Below are positions 8,549 to 17,747 of a stretch of DNA of 42,153 nucleotides, piece after piece; the first letter of the stretch is position 1, and each line of letters opens with the position of its first letter. The notes under the pieces were generated by a model. It saw only the letters and a list, made by a program, of their open reading frames with translations. It did no database searches and was not told where the DNA came from. The DNA is from Bradyrhizobium australiense (GTDB lineage: Bacteria > Pseudomonadota > Alphaproteobacteria > Rhizobiales > Xanthobacteraceae). Where the stretch lies: NCBI RefSeq assembly GCF_013114825.1, contig NZ_JAAVLX010000018.1, forward strand, positions 1 through 42,153. Direction: 5' to 3'. A program made the position numbers and the translations under genes.

Positions 8549-9736
8549 ATGAGCCCGACCGGAGACGGAATACCATTCGAAAAACCGGAATTTTCCCGTC
8601 GCTTGACGTTGGTCAAGAAGGAGATGGAACGGCGGGAGATGGATACGCTGCTCATCAGCGAGCCATCAAACATCTACTATCTCACGGGATACGAGGCCTA
8701 CTCCTATTACGTCTTTCAGATGCTGGTTGTCCATCGCGATCTTGATGAACCCGTCTGGATCGGCCGGTTCATGGATGCGGTGTCGGTGCGGCGAATGACA
8801 CATCTTTCAGAGAAAGCCATCCGCCCCTATATGGACGAATATGTGCAATCCTCAGAACGGGATCCAGTTGATTTCCTCGTTGGACAACTCAGAGAGATTT
8901 GTCCAACCCTTAAAGCTATCGGGACTGAGACGGGCTCGTTCTATTACACGGCAATGACGCATACCAAGCTCCTTGGCTCTCTCCCGAACGTGCGCTTCGT
9001 TGACGCCGAACTCCTCATCAATTGGATCCGCATTTGCAAGAGCCCAGCGGAACTCGCAATTATGCGGGAGGCGGGCAAGATTTCAAACGCGATGATTAGC
9101 GACGCTATCGAGGCAGCAAAGCCTGGCATGCGCGAGTGCGACCTAGCGTCAGTGATTTACCAGCGCATGATCGCCGGCACGTCGGAATTCGGCGGTGTTC
9201 TACCTTCGAGCCCGACCTACTTGCTCACGGGCTCGCGATCAGGCGAACCGCATGCGCCTTGGTCGGATCGTCTAATCGGCAGAAACGTTCCGGTGAATGT
9301 GGAGACGTCTGGCTGCCGCCGGCGCTATCATGCCCCCATTAGTCGCACGATATTCCTTGGCTCACCACCGGACTCGTATCTTCGGCTTTCCAACGCAGTA
9401 GTCGAAGGTATCGAAGCGGCATTGGCGGAGGTGAAACCTGGCGTCACTTGCGCTGTTATCGAACGCACCTGGCAAGCTACGATTGCCCGGCACGGCTTTC
9501 AAAAGGAAGCTAGACTCGGTTACTCGATAGGAATCGGTTTCTCGCCGACTTGGGGGGAACGCACCGCGAGTCTCCGAAGCAGTGATCTCACTGTTCTAGA
9601 GCCCGGCATGGCATTTCACATGATGCCGGGGCTATGGCTCGGCGAGAACGGCGTCACGATCACTCAGTCCTTCATTGTGACTGAAACAGGCCGGGAAGAT
9701 CTGACAACATTCCCGCGACAATTGATCATAAAATAA
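8549..9736 (+). CDS. M24-family hydrolase, ectoine hydrolase (DoeA/EutD)-like
   Basis: Intact 395-residue cytosolic enzyme of the creatinase/prolidase (pita-bread) fold. The creatinase N-terminal domain is at about 1-165 (RREMDTLLISEPSNIYYLTGYEAYSYYVFQ) and the M24 catalytic domain at about 175-390. The phrases CRRRYHAPISRTIFLG, GYSIGIGFSPTWGERTASLR, LEPGMAFHMMPGLWLGENGVTITQSFIVTETGREDL and the GYE..SYYV start correspond closely to ectoine hydrolases. In those enzymes the classic five metal ligands of aminopeptidase P are partly replaced, as here. The expected reaction is ring opening of ectoine to N-acetyl-2,4-diaminobutyrate, or hydrolysis of a related compound. No doeB-like neighbour is present. 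It stands alone between unreadable DNA and the converging bioA relic. AGGA lies ten bases before ATG 8549. Substrate is inferred, family is firm. Confidence 0.85.
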   Translation: MSPTGDGIPFEKPEFSRRLTLVKKEMERREMDTLLISEPSNIYYLTGYEAYSYYVFQMLVVHRDLDEPVWIGRFMDAVSVRRMTHLSEKAIRPYMDEYVQSSERDPVDFLVGQLREICPTLKAIGTETGSFYYTAMTHTKLLGSLPNVRFVDAELLINWIRICKSPAELAIMREAGKISNAMISDAIEAAKPGMRECDLASVIYQRMIAGTSEFGGVLPSSPTYLLTGSRSGEPHAPWSDRLIGRNVPVNVETSGCRRRYHAPISRTIFLGSPPDSYLRLSNAVVEGIEAALAEVKPGVTCAVIERTWQATIARHGFQKEARLGYSIGIGFSPTWGERTASLRSSDLTVLEPGMAFHMMPGLWLGENGVTITQSFIVTETGREDLTTFPRQLIIK

Positions 9737-9792
9737 AAGGACACAATCTCGAGACTGCTGATCCAGGGCCCGCGCAAGGCCGGTCGCAACGC

Positions 9793-10422
9793 TCACTTGG
9801 CACGACTTTCCAAGCGCGGTCCCTGCAATTTGCAGAACCGGTAAGTCTGCGGATGCTGGTCGTCTCCAGTATTTCCGTCGCGCCGGGTATGCGCCGCAGG
9901 CAAGGACCGAAAGCACCAGCGTCCGGCGCAAACTGGCCCTCGCAGCACAGCGGACGGCGGCACCAACCGACATCGCCCCACCGTGTCGCCGTGATATGGC
10001 TTTTCAAGCATAACGATGCGTGTGCGCGGCTCACCGATGTTATACCAGTATCCGAGCGCCATTTTTAGCGCCAGTTCTAGGCTCGTTGAACCGCTATCGG
10101 AGAAGAACACGTAATCGAGACCAGCTGGAGTAAACTTCAAAAGCAGCGCTGCGAGCTCTTCAGCGCGATCATGAGTATGTCCCGCGAAGATGATCTGGGT
10201 CAGTTTTCCGGCCTGTTGCTGAATCGCACTTACAATGCGTGGATGACAATGACCATGGGCCACCACCCACCAAGATGAGATGGCATCAATGATACGTCTG
10301 CGGTCCGCCGCAAAAAGATAAGCACCGCTGCCTGCAGCGATATTTGTCGATTCGGCCTGAAGCCCATGTTGAGTGTACGGATGCCAGATTGCGAGGTCGT
10401 CTTGGATGCCATGCGCTAGCAA
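9793..10422 (-). pseudogene. bioA: bioA relic: adenosylmethionine-8-amino-7-oxononanoate aminotransferase, N-terminal half
   Basis: PLP enzyme of biotin synthesis that makes 7,8-diaminopelargonate. The opening IWHPYTQHGLQAES is diagnostic for BioA, followed by RRRIIDAISSWWVVAHGHCHPRIVSAIQQQAGKLTQIIFAGHTHDRAEELAALLL, the PLP-phosphate loop SDSGSTSLELALKMALGYW, and KPYHGDTVG. After that the frame shifts (AMSVG is in the next frame) and the likeness fades. The domain with the PLP-binding Lys is gone. It begins at a TTG right after and overlapping the end of the bioF relic (stop 10416-10418), as expected of translationally coupled bio genes, but bioD, usually nearby, is 5 kb away. It converges on the M24 gene. 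Confidence 0.88.
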
Positions 10423-10725
10423 CTACCAAATCGTGCTTCCTCAATGATTGCATCGAGCATTGAGCACACCTCCTCCCCGACATTGAGGGTCAGTGAATTC
10501 GCAGCCGGGCCGTACCTACTGGTATCGTTGGGGGTCGGATCCCGCGGACGTCGAAGCCGCGCGCCTGTATCGCGGAAGCAAGCTGCATCGCACGGTCGTT
10601 GTCGCCTACAATGTACGGCACGATCTGCGATTTCGACGAACAGCTCCAGCCGCGCCCCTTTATCTCCCGATGTGTGAAACGCCACCAAGTTCGCCAGACG
10701 TTGCTGACGTTCCGTTCATTGCTGC
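10416..10725 (-). pseudogene. bioF: bioF relic: 8-amino-7-oxononanoate synthase, C-terminal tail
   Basis: About 100 C-terminal residues of the PLP-dependent enzyme that condenses pimeloyl thioester with alanine. Pieces in three frames read ERQQRLANLVAF, then IVGDNDRAMQLASAIQARGFDVRGIRPPTVPVGTARLRI, then SLTLNVGEEVCSMLDAIIEEARFGSC and a stop at 10416-10418. The phrase RGIRPPTVPVGTARLRI is the signature end of BioF. The catalytic Lys domain is absent. The piece joins directly to a fragment of panD upstream, so a deletion has fused two vitamin genes. Confidence 0.88.
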
Positions 10726-10732
10726 AGGATGA

Positions 10733-10843
10733 GTAGTGGCCGCCTCCATCAGCGCACGGTCAATCGATATCGATCCGTCATAATGCAGATCGGCCTGAGT
10801 CACCGAGGCGCAATGGATCTTGCCCCTTCAGAGTAACTTGCAT
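10733..10843 (-). pseudogene. panD: panD relic: aspartate 1-decarboxylase, N-terminal fragment
   Basis: The N-terminal end of the pyruvoyl enzyme that makes beta-alanine for pantothenate. From ATG at 10843 it reads MQVTL, then after a one-base shift GKIHCASVTQADLHYDGSISIDRALMEAA. This matches PanD around its self-cleavage site (Gly-Ser in HYDGS) and the conserved KIH-x-A-x-VTQADL start. Only about 37 of some 130 residues remain before the sequence runs into the bioF tail. It lies 42 bases after the end of the bioB relic, in the same direction. Confidence 0.82.
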
Positions 10844-10884
10844 TCGACACCTAACCTGGAATTGCGCTCAGCGACGTGAACCGC

Positions 10885-11857
10885 TCAAAGCTTGATGCCA
10901 AGCCGGTCCAGCAACTGCGCATCGCTGTCCCGCTGTGGGTTTTTGGTTGTCAAGAGCACATCACCGATGAAGATAGTGTTCGCAACGGCCAAAAAGCAGA
11001 GAGCCTGCAGTTCATCGCTATGTATTGTCATCCGGCGGACAATCGCAACAGACTCTTGGGCATCATTATGCGAGCTGTTGCGATCAGGCGCACCAGCGTG
11101 ACGTTCCGGAGCGTCGCTGACTGGCACACCTTTGACCTCGTTCCACAGGTTGATCCGGACACCTTCGGGATGCGTTGGTAGATTGGCGAGCAACAGGAGT
11201 ATACCGATCCGCTCTTCAACGCTTTCCCCCATGCCAACAATGCCACCGCAGCAGACCTTGATGCCGGCGGCGCGGACATTTGCAAGGGTGTCGATTCGAT
11301 CCTCCAAGGTACGAGTAGCGATGATCTTGGCGTAGAACTCGGGCGAAGTGTCGACGTTGTGATTGTAGAAGTGGAGGCCGGCCTCGGAGAGCCGTGTAGG
11401 CTGCCTCGCGGTCAGCATCCGAGCGTAACGCAGGTTTCCATACCAAGATTTTTGATGGCGCCGACCAAGTTGCACACCTGATCAAGATCACGGTCCTCTG
11501 GGCTGAGCCAAGCCGCGGCCATACAGAACCGCACTGCGCCGCAGTCTTTGGCGCGCTGCGCCGCGGCGATCACATCGTCAGGATCCATCAGGCGGGTGGC
11601 CTTGACGCCGGTGTCATAGTGCGCGCTCTGCGAACAGTAGCCGCAATCTTCCGAACAGCCGCCCGTCTTTATACTGAGCAAGCTTGCGGCTTCGAGGTGG
11701 TTTGGGTCGAAGTTCCGGCGATGGATGCTCTGCGACTGAAAAATGAGATCGGCGAAGGGCAAGTAATAGAACGCCTCTGCCTCGGAGCGCTGCCAGTTAC
11801 CCCGGACCACTCCACCGTTGCGGCATCGTTCTCGTCCGCCGACACCGCAGAAATCAT
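10885..11857 (-). pseudogene. bioB: bioB: biotin synthase, multiply frameshifted
   Basis: Radical-SAM enzyme inserting sulfur into dethiobiotin. The ATG at 11855-11857 has GGAGG six bases upstream and gives MISAVSADEND. LPFADLIFQSQSIHRRNFDPNHLEAASLLSIKTGG follows, and the 4Fe-4S motif C-x3-C-x2-C is intact (CSEDCGYCSQS). DTGVKATRLMDPDDVIAAAQRAK, YNHNVDTSPEFY, DRIDTLANVRAAGIKVCCGGIVGMGE and IFIGDVLLTTKNPQRDSDAQLLDRLGIKL are all clear. Frames shift before NWQRSEAEAF (about 11790), at the GML triplet near 11418, and twice around 11030-11110, where VTLVRLIATARIMMPKSLLRLSAG is out of frame. The length is otherwise complete, so the gene decayed by point indels rather than truncation. It headed the bio gene block on this strand. 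Confidence 0.93.
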
Positions 11858-12136
11858 AAAGGCCTCCATGTAAGAGAGGCGAACTTACCTCCATCCCCAA
11901 GAAGAAATCCTGGGCTGATTGCCGAATTCGCGCTTCATTGGACCAGTTCTCTTGCTTTGGCGCAGGTTTTCATCACGCGAAACTGCTATCTAGTTCGCGA
12001 GAACGCCTCAGAAGCACATCCAGTGATCGGATTAGTTCTGTGCGGACGACGACTCAGCGGGGACTAGCCGGCGCCGCCTGGCACGCTTTCACGCAGTAGG
12101 ATTCCAGGACAACGCCATGAGGGCGTTCGTTTGACC

Positions 12137-12410
12137 ATGATTCGTCACGTTGTCTTGTTTACCGCCAAGGACGAGGCCCGCATCCAAGAGATAGTCGAAG
12201 GCTTGTTGGTGCTCACCAAAATCCCCCATGCCCGCCGGCTCGAGTTGCTGCAATCGCAAGACCGACCAGCTCGGAAACGAGATTGACGTCGTGGTTTATG
12301 GTGAGTTCGACCACGAGGCGGTACTCACGGCTTACAAGGCGCACGACTTATACCAGGAGCCGATTAGGCGGGTACGGCGACTCCGCGAGCTCCGGTTCGC
12401 GGCTGATTGA
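12137..12410 (+). pseudogene. Dabb (stress-responsive A/B barrel) protein, one frameshift
   Basis: Small ferredoxin-like alpha-beta barrel protein of the Dabb family, about 90 residues, usually a homodimer of unclear function. From ATG 12137 it reads MIRHVVLFTAKDEARIQEIVEGLLVLTKIPHARRLE. One base off, it continues NRKTDQLGNEIDVVVYGEFDHEAVLTAYKAHDLYQEPIRRVRRLRELRFAAD to the stop at 12408-12410. The His near the start and the ValValTyr-Gly strand are typical. A single indel near 12245 breaks it. It lies immediately upstream of, and in line with, the pabB relic, suggesting a former operon. Confidence 0.82.
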
Positions 12411-12580
12411 TGTAGCACACGGTACGGCTCGTGCGTGAATAGCAGTCACACTCCGGAGATCGGTTCACCTTCCCGGCAAGGGCATACGTCCTCAAGATCT
12501 TGCGAGTGCCTGGCCAGAGACGCTGACAATGAGGTTTTACCATCGAAGCGCCTCTTACGGTTTGCCCATTTAAATCATCG

Positions 12581-13941
12581 ATGCACATACGCGAACTGCA
12601 GTGGATTGATCCTGTCATGGCGTGCGCCGTCTCGCGCAGCGGCCGCATCTTACCTTTTTGGACAGCGCTTCAAAACACGACCTACTAGGGCGCTACTCGC
12701 AACCGTCGCGGATGGACAGGCGAACTGGAAAGGAATTCCTGTCTGCGGCGACGCGTGGGATATACTTCGCTCGCTACTCGCGCGGTATTCCCTACGGCAT
12801 CGTTCCGAGCCCCCGCCCTTCCAGGGAGGCGCAGCGGGGTTCTTTGCTTACGATCTCAATAGGACATTAGAGCGATTGCCGGCTCTTCCAAGCTCTCAAT
12901 GCGCGCCCCAATCCATCTTGCACTCCTATGACGTGGTAGTCAGCTATGACCACAAAGACAAGAGATGCTGGATCACTTCTACCGGCTGGCCGGCACATGA
13001 TCCTGAGTGTCAGAAGGATCATGCATTTCCTCGAGCCGACGAATCCGAGGCTCTGCTTGCCAGCTCAAACCCGCCGCGGCGCAGTTTTTCGAATCAAGTA
13101 AATGGCTAGCACTCGAACTTCGGTCGGAAGACTTACGCAGCCGCGGTACAACATGTAATCGAGTTGATCCTGGCTGGCGACGTCTTCCAAGCTAATATTG
13201 CGCAGCGATTCAGAGCCCAGATAACGGCTTCATTCGATCCGATGGACTTCTACTGCCGCTTGCAATCCGTGAACCCGGCACCCACCTTTCATGGCCCTTC
13301 TGCTCTATGACACACTAACCATCGCATCGAGTTCGGCAGAACGTTTCCTAAAGCTCGATGAGCGGAAAGTCGAAACGCGCCCCATCAAGGGCACTGTCGC
13401 GCGCTCGGCTGATTCCTCGGAAGACCATTGTCGAGCCAACATTCTCCTCCGGTCTCAAAAAGACCGCGCCGAATACCATGATCGTCGACCTCCTGCGAAA
13501 CGATCTGTCCCGTTTCTGCACTGCGCATTCGGTCGAATTGCCCATGCTATGCGGCCTCGAATCCTATGCCTCAGTGCACCACCTGGTGTCGACGGTTATT
13601 GGCGACTTGCAGAAGGCCAAGACGCCGTCACCCTGCTCCGCGCTTGCTTTCCAGGCGGCTCCATTACCGGGGATCCCAAGGTAAGATCGATGGAGATTAT
13701 CGCGGAAATCGAGCGCGTGGCGCGCCAGATTTACTGCGGGGCGATCGGCTTTATCGCTTTCAGCGGACACATGGATACAAATATTGCGATCCGCACAGTA
13801 ACGATACAGGACAAGGTAGCCGAATTTCATGCTGGCGGCGGGATCACGGCGATCTCAGATCCAGAGGCTGAATATGAGGAGACGCTTGCGAAGGCCCAGC
13901 GAATCTTTGAAGCATTTGCTGCCGACACATCCGTGTGTGCT
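12581..13941 (+). pseudogene. pabB: pabB: aminodeoxychorismate synthase component I relic
   Basis: Chorismate-binding enzyme of folate synthesis, converting chorismate to aminodeoxychorismate. The ATG at 12581 gives MHIRELQWIDPVMA, then FLDSASKHDLLGRYS, then in another frame FQGGAAGFFAYDLNRTLERLPALP. The C-terminal chorismate-binding domain is traceable through ILAGDVFQANIAQRF, ETRPIKGTVARSAD, MIVDLLRNDLSRFC, SYASVHHLVSTV, ACFPGGSITGDPKVRSMEIIAEIE and GAIGFIAFSGHMDTNIAIRTV. The catalytic Lys of PIKGT is present. The domain order and FFAYDLNRTLERLP point to PabB rather than TrpE. At least four frameshifts occur (about 12640-12750, 13110, 13290-13450, 13560-13680). Its normal stop is gone, so the last frame runs on into pabA. 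Confidence 0.9.
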
Positions 13942-14540
13942 TTGATCATAATCATCGACAATTACTATTCCTTTGTCTTCAACATCGCTCGCTATCTTCG
14001 CAGGCTCGGTGAATCAACGCAGGTGATCAGAAACGACGCGGTCACCGTCACCGACATCGCTCGTCTCAAGCCGAACGCCATAGTCATCTCTCCTGGTCCC
14101 TGCACGCAAGCGAGGCAGGAATATCTACCGCTGTCGTCCGCGAACTTTCAGGCCATGTCCCTATCCTGGGGATCTGCCTCGGACACCAATCCATTGGGAG
14201 TACTTTCGGCGGCCGAGTGGCGCGTGCCCGCTACCCAATGCACGGCCGGTCGTCTTACGTAGTGCATGACGGGTTCGGGCTGTTTAACGGGCTGCAGTCG
14301 CCGCTTTGCGTTCGGACGTTACCACTCTCTTCTGGTTGAGGTAGACGAGTCGTGTGCGCCGAGCCTCTCGGCGACAGCCCATTCGGAGGAAGGTGAGATC
14401 ATGGCGCCGCACATAAATATCAACCAACCTATGGAGTACAGTTCCATCCGGAATCTATACTTACGCAACAAGGGTACGCGTTGTTTGAACTTTCTGCGGC
14501 TCGCAGGCGATTTCAGAGCGCAAGAAAGGGCGTCGGGCGC
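13942..14540 (+). pseudogene. pabA: pabA: glutamine amidotransferase subunit relic
   Basis: Class I glutamine amidotransferase supplying ammonia to PabB. Reading from a TTG at 13942: IIIIDNYYSFVFNIARYLRRLGESTQVIRNDAVTVTDIARLKPNAIVISPGPCTQA, then in another frame VPILGICLGHQSIGSTFGGRVARARYPMHGRSS with the nucleophile Cys in GICLGHQ. Further on there is HPESILTQQGYALFELS with the catalytic His and Glu, preceded by a scrambled stretch near 14310-14400. The first frame is joined to the end of pabB without a stop. The usual DNYDSF reads DNYYSF, so one oxyanion-loop Asp is also lost. The 3' end is overlapped on the other strand by the SnoaL-like frame. Confidence 0.87.
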
Positions 14541-15008
14541 TGCGGGTGAACGTTCCTTTCGCCTATCTAAGACTTCATCGAGAACGGGAGCTAAGAACCC
14601 GAGCGTCTGCTCGACGAGATCAAAAGTATCCTTGAGCACATGACTTTTTACGAGCCTGCCGGAGCGGAATTGAGCGAACTGCGACATGCGAAGCGCGATA
14701 GGCTTATCGGACTGCCGCTCTGTTAAGCAACAGCGCAGCATTGACGCGCCGGAATCGACACCAGGTATGACTGTCTCGCGATCGAAACGGCGTATTTGGA
14801 CATCGTTCGAGATTTGGCGAATCACGTCTAGCACGGCATTCCGACCATACCGTGTGCCGAGAAAGGGGAACATCTCGATTGGACCGTAGAGTGCCCACTG
14901 AACATTCTCGTCGATGAGCGCCTCGATATCCTCAAAGTACCGATCATTAATCGCGCGAACCAACGTTCGCGATAAACGCCAGAAACAATGCTCTGTCACT
15001 TTTGACAC
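14319..15008 (-). CDS. SnoaL-like (NTF2 fold) protein with abnormal C-terminal extension
   Basis: The first 150 or so residues form a SnoaL/ketosteroid-isomerase-like domain: MSKVTEHCFWRLSRTLVRAINDRYFEDIEALIDENVQWALYGPIEMFPFLGTRYGR at the start, the usual cone-wall strands (IALRMSQFAQFRSGRLVKSHVLKDTFDLVEQ) and a break near GFLAPVLDE. Such proteins of about 130-140 residues are small enzymes or binding proteins. The remaining 80 residues read antisense through the 3' end of the pabA relic and are rich in Arg, Ser and Pro, so they are probably not native. The natural stop seems to have been lost when two segments were joined near 14560. No clear ribosome site at 15008. Function unknown. Confidence 0.6.
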   Translation of the reverse strand: MSKVTEHCFWRLSRTLVRAINDRYFEDIEALIDENVQWALYGPIEMFPFLGTRYGRNAVLDVIRQISNDVQIRRFDRETVIPGVDSGASMLRCCLTERQSDKPIALRMSQFAQFRSGRLVKSHVLKDTFDLVEQTLGFLAPVLDEVLDRRKERSPAAPDALSCALKSPASRRKFKQRVPLLRKYRFRMELYSIGWLIFMCGAMISPSSEWAVAERLGAHDSSTSTRREW

Positions 15009-15145
15009 TCTCGCAGCGGGAGTGCTTCATAAGCGTCGGTCGATGGTTCAAGGGGGCGGCAGAACTCACTAGGCAGTAACCGCAAGAGTTGGTCGAAATT
15101 GGCACGGGACGCGAAATGACTTGCCGTCGTGCAAGACAATCGTCC

Positions 15146-15656
15146 TCAGTTGTAGCGATTCAGAACGGTCGCACCGCTTCGACCAAGGAACGCACATTCG
15201 TCTTTCTCAGATCGAGGCTTCTTGCTGGGTTTATCTGACGAAATCATCTGCACGGAACGCGACATTGAATGCGGCTTGGAGCGTGTAGCGCCTCTATCGA
15301 TAGCAACGAGTGATTGATGGTGCCGAGCGCCGTTCTTGCACAAAGCACAATGGGAAGTCTAAATCGCTCAAAGGACGTCGGCATAAACCGACTTCGGGGT
15401 GAGCGGCACCATTAGCCCGCCGGCCCCCTCGATCACCAGCGGGCGTTGGCCGGTAGGGGGACATCGAGCGGTTCCGAGTCAATCCGAATTCCGTCTATTT
15501 CCGCAGAATGATACGGGGAGCCGGCATGCGGAGGCGGTAGGGCTCCGGGACGACCCGATCAGGTGAGAGCCCGCCCAGCCGTGCAACGCACTCGGCATCC
15601 GTCTCCCCTTCGAGGCCCGACTGATTCGGTTTCCAGTAGTCGGCGCCAGGAAGATC
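15146..15656 (-). pseudogene. bioD: bioD, 3' part: dethiobiotin synthetase, separated from its start by IS66
   Basis: Immediately left of the IS66 terminus the frame continues LPGADYWKPNQSGLEGETDAECVARLGGLSPDRVVPEPYRLRMPAP, typical of the BioD substrate-binding segment after the Walker A loop. After frameshifts, LVIEGAGGLMVPLTPKSVYADVL follows near 15370-15440 (the EGAGGLMVPL loop is diagnostic), then IVLCARTALGTINHSL in pieces. The last frame ends NRYN-stop at 15146. Removing the IS66 element and one copy of the 8-bp duplication joins this piece to the start at 18561-18643 in frame (VDL-P-GADYWKP). The later frameshifts show that decay went on besides the insertion. Confidence 0.9.
15649..15656. 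repeat. IS66 target-site duplication, left copy
   Basis: GGAAGATC, identical to 18561-18568. Eight bases is the duplication length known for the IS66 family. Confidence 0.93.
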
Positions 15657-15708
15657 GTATCCGTCCGGGGAGGACCGCAGGGGACCTAAGCTTGTAGAGT
15701 TCCGTTGT

Positions 15709-16080
15709 TCAATGTGGGTAGAGCAATCCGTCGGATCGTAGCGTGTCAATCGCTTCGGCGAGGGTAAGGCCGCGATATAGGCAGAACCATTCTCCGGTGT
15801 GACGGTGCCACTGGACGTCGAAGCGATCACGGCTGAGCCAGTCGAGGCGGGCGAACGGGGCGTCGAACTCTTCGCCGAGATTCTCCGGGAAGCCGGAACG
15901 GTAGCGTTGAATGAAGCGATATTTGGTGCCGTGCCATCTTCCCAGGATATCGACGGGATAGTTGAACTGCGTCGGCCGGATAGTGGGCAGGAAGCGGGGT
16001 TTCAGAAAGTCGTCGATGAGCTGCTGGCAGGCGGCCGTCACCGCCGATTTATCTGCCGCGGACAAACCGCTCGCTCTCAT
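15709..16080 (-). CDS. IS66 passenger protein, DUF3024-like
   Basis: A 123-residue frame from ATG 16078-16080 to a stop at 15709-15711, starting 13 bases after tnpC ends and just inside the left terminus. The sequence (LIDDFLKPRFLPTIRPTQFNYPVDILGRWHGTKYRFIQRYRSG, DAPFARLDWLSRDRFDVQWHRHTGEWFCLYRGLTLAEAIDTLRSDGLLYPH) resembles DUF3024-type small proteins often carried by rhizobial IS66 elements. It is rich in Trp, Arg and His, with no signal or membrane segment. Function unknown. Position and direction suggest cotranscription with the transposition genes. The DUF assignment is from memory of the pattern. Confidence 0.75.
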   Translation of the reverse strand: MRASGLSAADKSAVTAACQQLIDDFLKPRFLPTIRPTQFNYPVDILGRWHGTKYRFIQRYRSGFPENLGEEFDAPFARLDWLSRDRFDVQWHRHTGEWFCLYRGLTLAEAIDTLRSDGLLYPH

Positions 16081-16093
16081 GTGTCCTCTTGGC

Positions 16094-17674
16094 TTACGCT
16101 GCTTCGATATGGCTCGGCACGGGCTTTCGCCAGTTCCAGGGCAGAAGCTCATCCAGCCTCTGGATAGCATGATCGTTGATGCGCGCCAGCACATCGGCGA
16201 GCCAGGCCTGCGGATCGATGTCGTTGAGTTTGGCGGTCGCGATGAGGGTGTAAATGGCCGCGGCACGTCGGCCGCCCTCGTCGGAGCCGGCGAAAGTCCA
16301 GTTTCTTCTTCCGACGGCGACGGCCCGTAGCTCGCGTTCGGCGGCGTTGTTGGACATGCACAGGCGCCCATCGTCGAGGAAGCGAGTGAATGCGTTCCAG
16401 CGGCTGAGGCAGTAATTGATCGCCTTGGTCGTGTCGTTGTTCCTGGAGAGTTTGGCGCGCTGCTCACGTAGCCAGGCATGCAGCTCGGTGATTAATGGTC
16501 GACTGCGCTCTTGGCGCACGCGCAGACGCTCTTGCGAGGCAACACCGTTGATCTCGCGCTCGATGGCGAACAGGACATCGATGCGCTTGACCGCCTCGGC
16601 CGCGATCGGCGCCTTGGTGAGCCGTGCCAGATCAAAGAACTTGCGCCTACCATGCGCCCAACATGTGGCCTCGGTGATCGGGCCGCCTTTGCGATTGGGC
16701 TCGTAAAGCCTGCTGAAGCCGGCATAGGCGTCGGCCTGCATCAGCCCGGCATAGCCCGCCAGATGCTGCTCCGGATGCTCACCGCTACGATCCGGCGAAT
16801 AGAAGAACACCGCCGCCGGCGGATCGGGACCGGCAAACGGGCGGTCGTCGCGCACATAGGTCCAGAGCCGGCCAGTTCGGGTCTTGCCCTTGGCCAGGAC
16901 CGGCACCGTGGTGTCGTCCGCATGGATGCGCTCGGCAGCGAAGACATGGGTTCGGATTGCATCGACCAGCGGCATTAGGGTTGCTGCGGAGGCTCCCACC
17001 CAGTCTGCGAGGGTCGAGACATCGAGGTCGATGCCTTCGCGCCGATAGACCTCGCTCTGACGATGGAGCGGCAGGTGCAGGCCGTATTTGGCGAACAGGA
17101 TATGGGCGAGCAGCTTGGGGCCCGCACGTCCACGCGCAATCGGGTGCGAGGGCGCCGGAGGTTGGGTAATCGCTTCGCAAGCCCTGCAGACCAGCTTCTC
17201 GCGCACGTGCTGGATCACCTTCCACTGCCGTGGAACGAGCTCCAGCATCTCGGTCACGTCCTCGCCGATCTTGCGCAATCGGCTGTCACCGCAGCATGGG
17301 CAGGTCGCAGGCACGGGATAGACAAGGCGCTCCCGCGGCAAATGCTCCGGCAGCGGCCGGCGCGCCGGCTTGCGGCGCTCGAAGGGTGCCACCGCGATCT
17401 TGTCGGCTGCGGCGATCTGCGCCGCAGTCTCGGCTTGCGCGGCGTTCTCCTCCAGATCAGCGAGCTGCAGCTCGAGTTGGTCCAATAATGCTGCGCGCTC
17501 GGACGACTGTCCGAACTGCTCGTGCCGCAGCTTCCTGATCGTGAGTTTGAGCTTCTCGATCAGCAATGTCCGCGCTTGGGCCTCGGCTTCCGCAGCCAAC
17601 CGGGCCGCGCGCTCGGCGCGCAGCATTGCCTTCAGCGCGGTCACATCGTCGGGGAGAGAATCATCGGCGCCCAT
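16094..17674 (-). CDS. tnpC: IS66-family transposase TnpC
   Basis: The 526-residue DDE transposase of the element, full length for the family. It starts MGADDSLPDDVTALKAMLRAERAARLAAEAEAQARTLLIEKLKLTIRKLRHEQFGQSSERAALL, a Leu-zipper coiled coil. A zinc-binding region CPCCGDSRLRKIGEDV and CRACE follows. The catalytic core has Asp in RIHADDTTVPVL and Asp in GLMQADAYAGFSRLYE, with Glu expected near NNAAERELRAVAVGRRNWTFAGSDEGG. It ends LDELLPWNWRKP. ATG 17674 was chosen because the coiled coil begins there and upstream codons read through the tnpB-tnpC gap. It lies 73 bases after tnpB. Confidence 0.95.
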   Translation of the reverse strand: MGADDSLPDDVTALKAMLRAERAARLAAEAEAQARTLLIEKLKLTIRKLRHEQFGQSSERAALLDQLELQLADLEENAAQAETAAQIAAADKIAVAPFERRKPARRPLPEHLPRERLVYPVPATCPCCGDSRLRKIGEDVTEMLELVPRQWKVIQHVREKLVCRACEAITQPPAPSHPIARGRAGPKLLAHILFAKYGLHLPLHRQSEVYRREGIDLDVSTLADWVGASAATLMPLVDAIRTHVFAAERIHADDTTVPVLAKGKTRTGRLWTYVRDDRPFAGPDPPAAVFFYSPDRSGEHPEQHLAGYAGLMQADAYAGFSRLYEPNRKGGPITEATCWAHGRRKFFDLARLTKAPIAAEAVKRIDVLFAIEREINGVASQERLRVRQERSRPLITELHAWLREQRAKLSRNNDTTKAINYCLSRWNAFTRFLDDGRLCMSNNAAERELRAVAVGRRNWTFAGSDEGGRRAAAIYTLIATAKLNDIDPQAWLADVLARINDHAIQRLDELLPWNWRKPVPSHIEAA

Positions 17675-17747
17675 CGCCGGCCAGAGAATCACAATACGCC
17701 GGCTTTGTCCGAACTGCCGATCGTGTGATCGATTCAAATCCCAGCGA

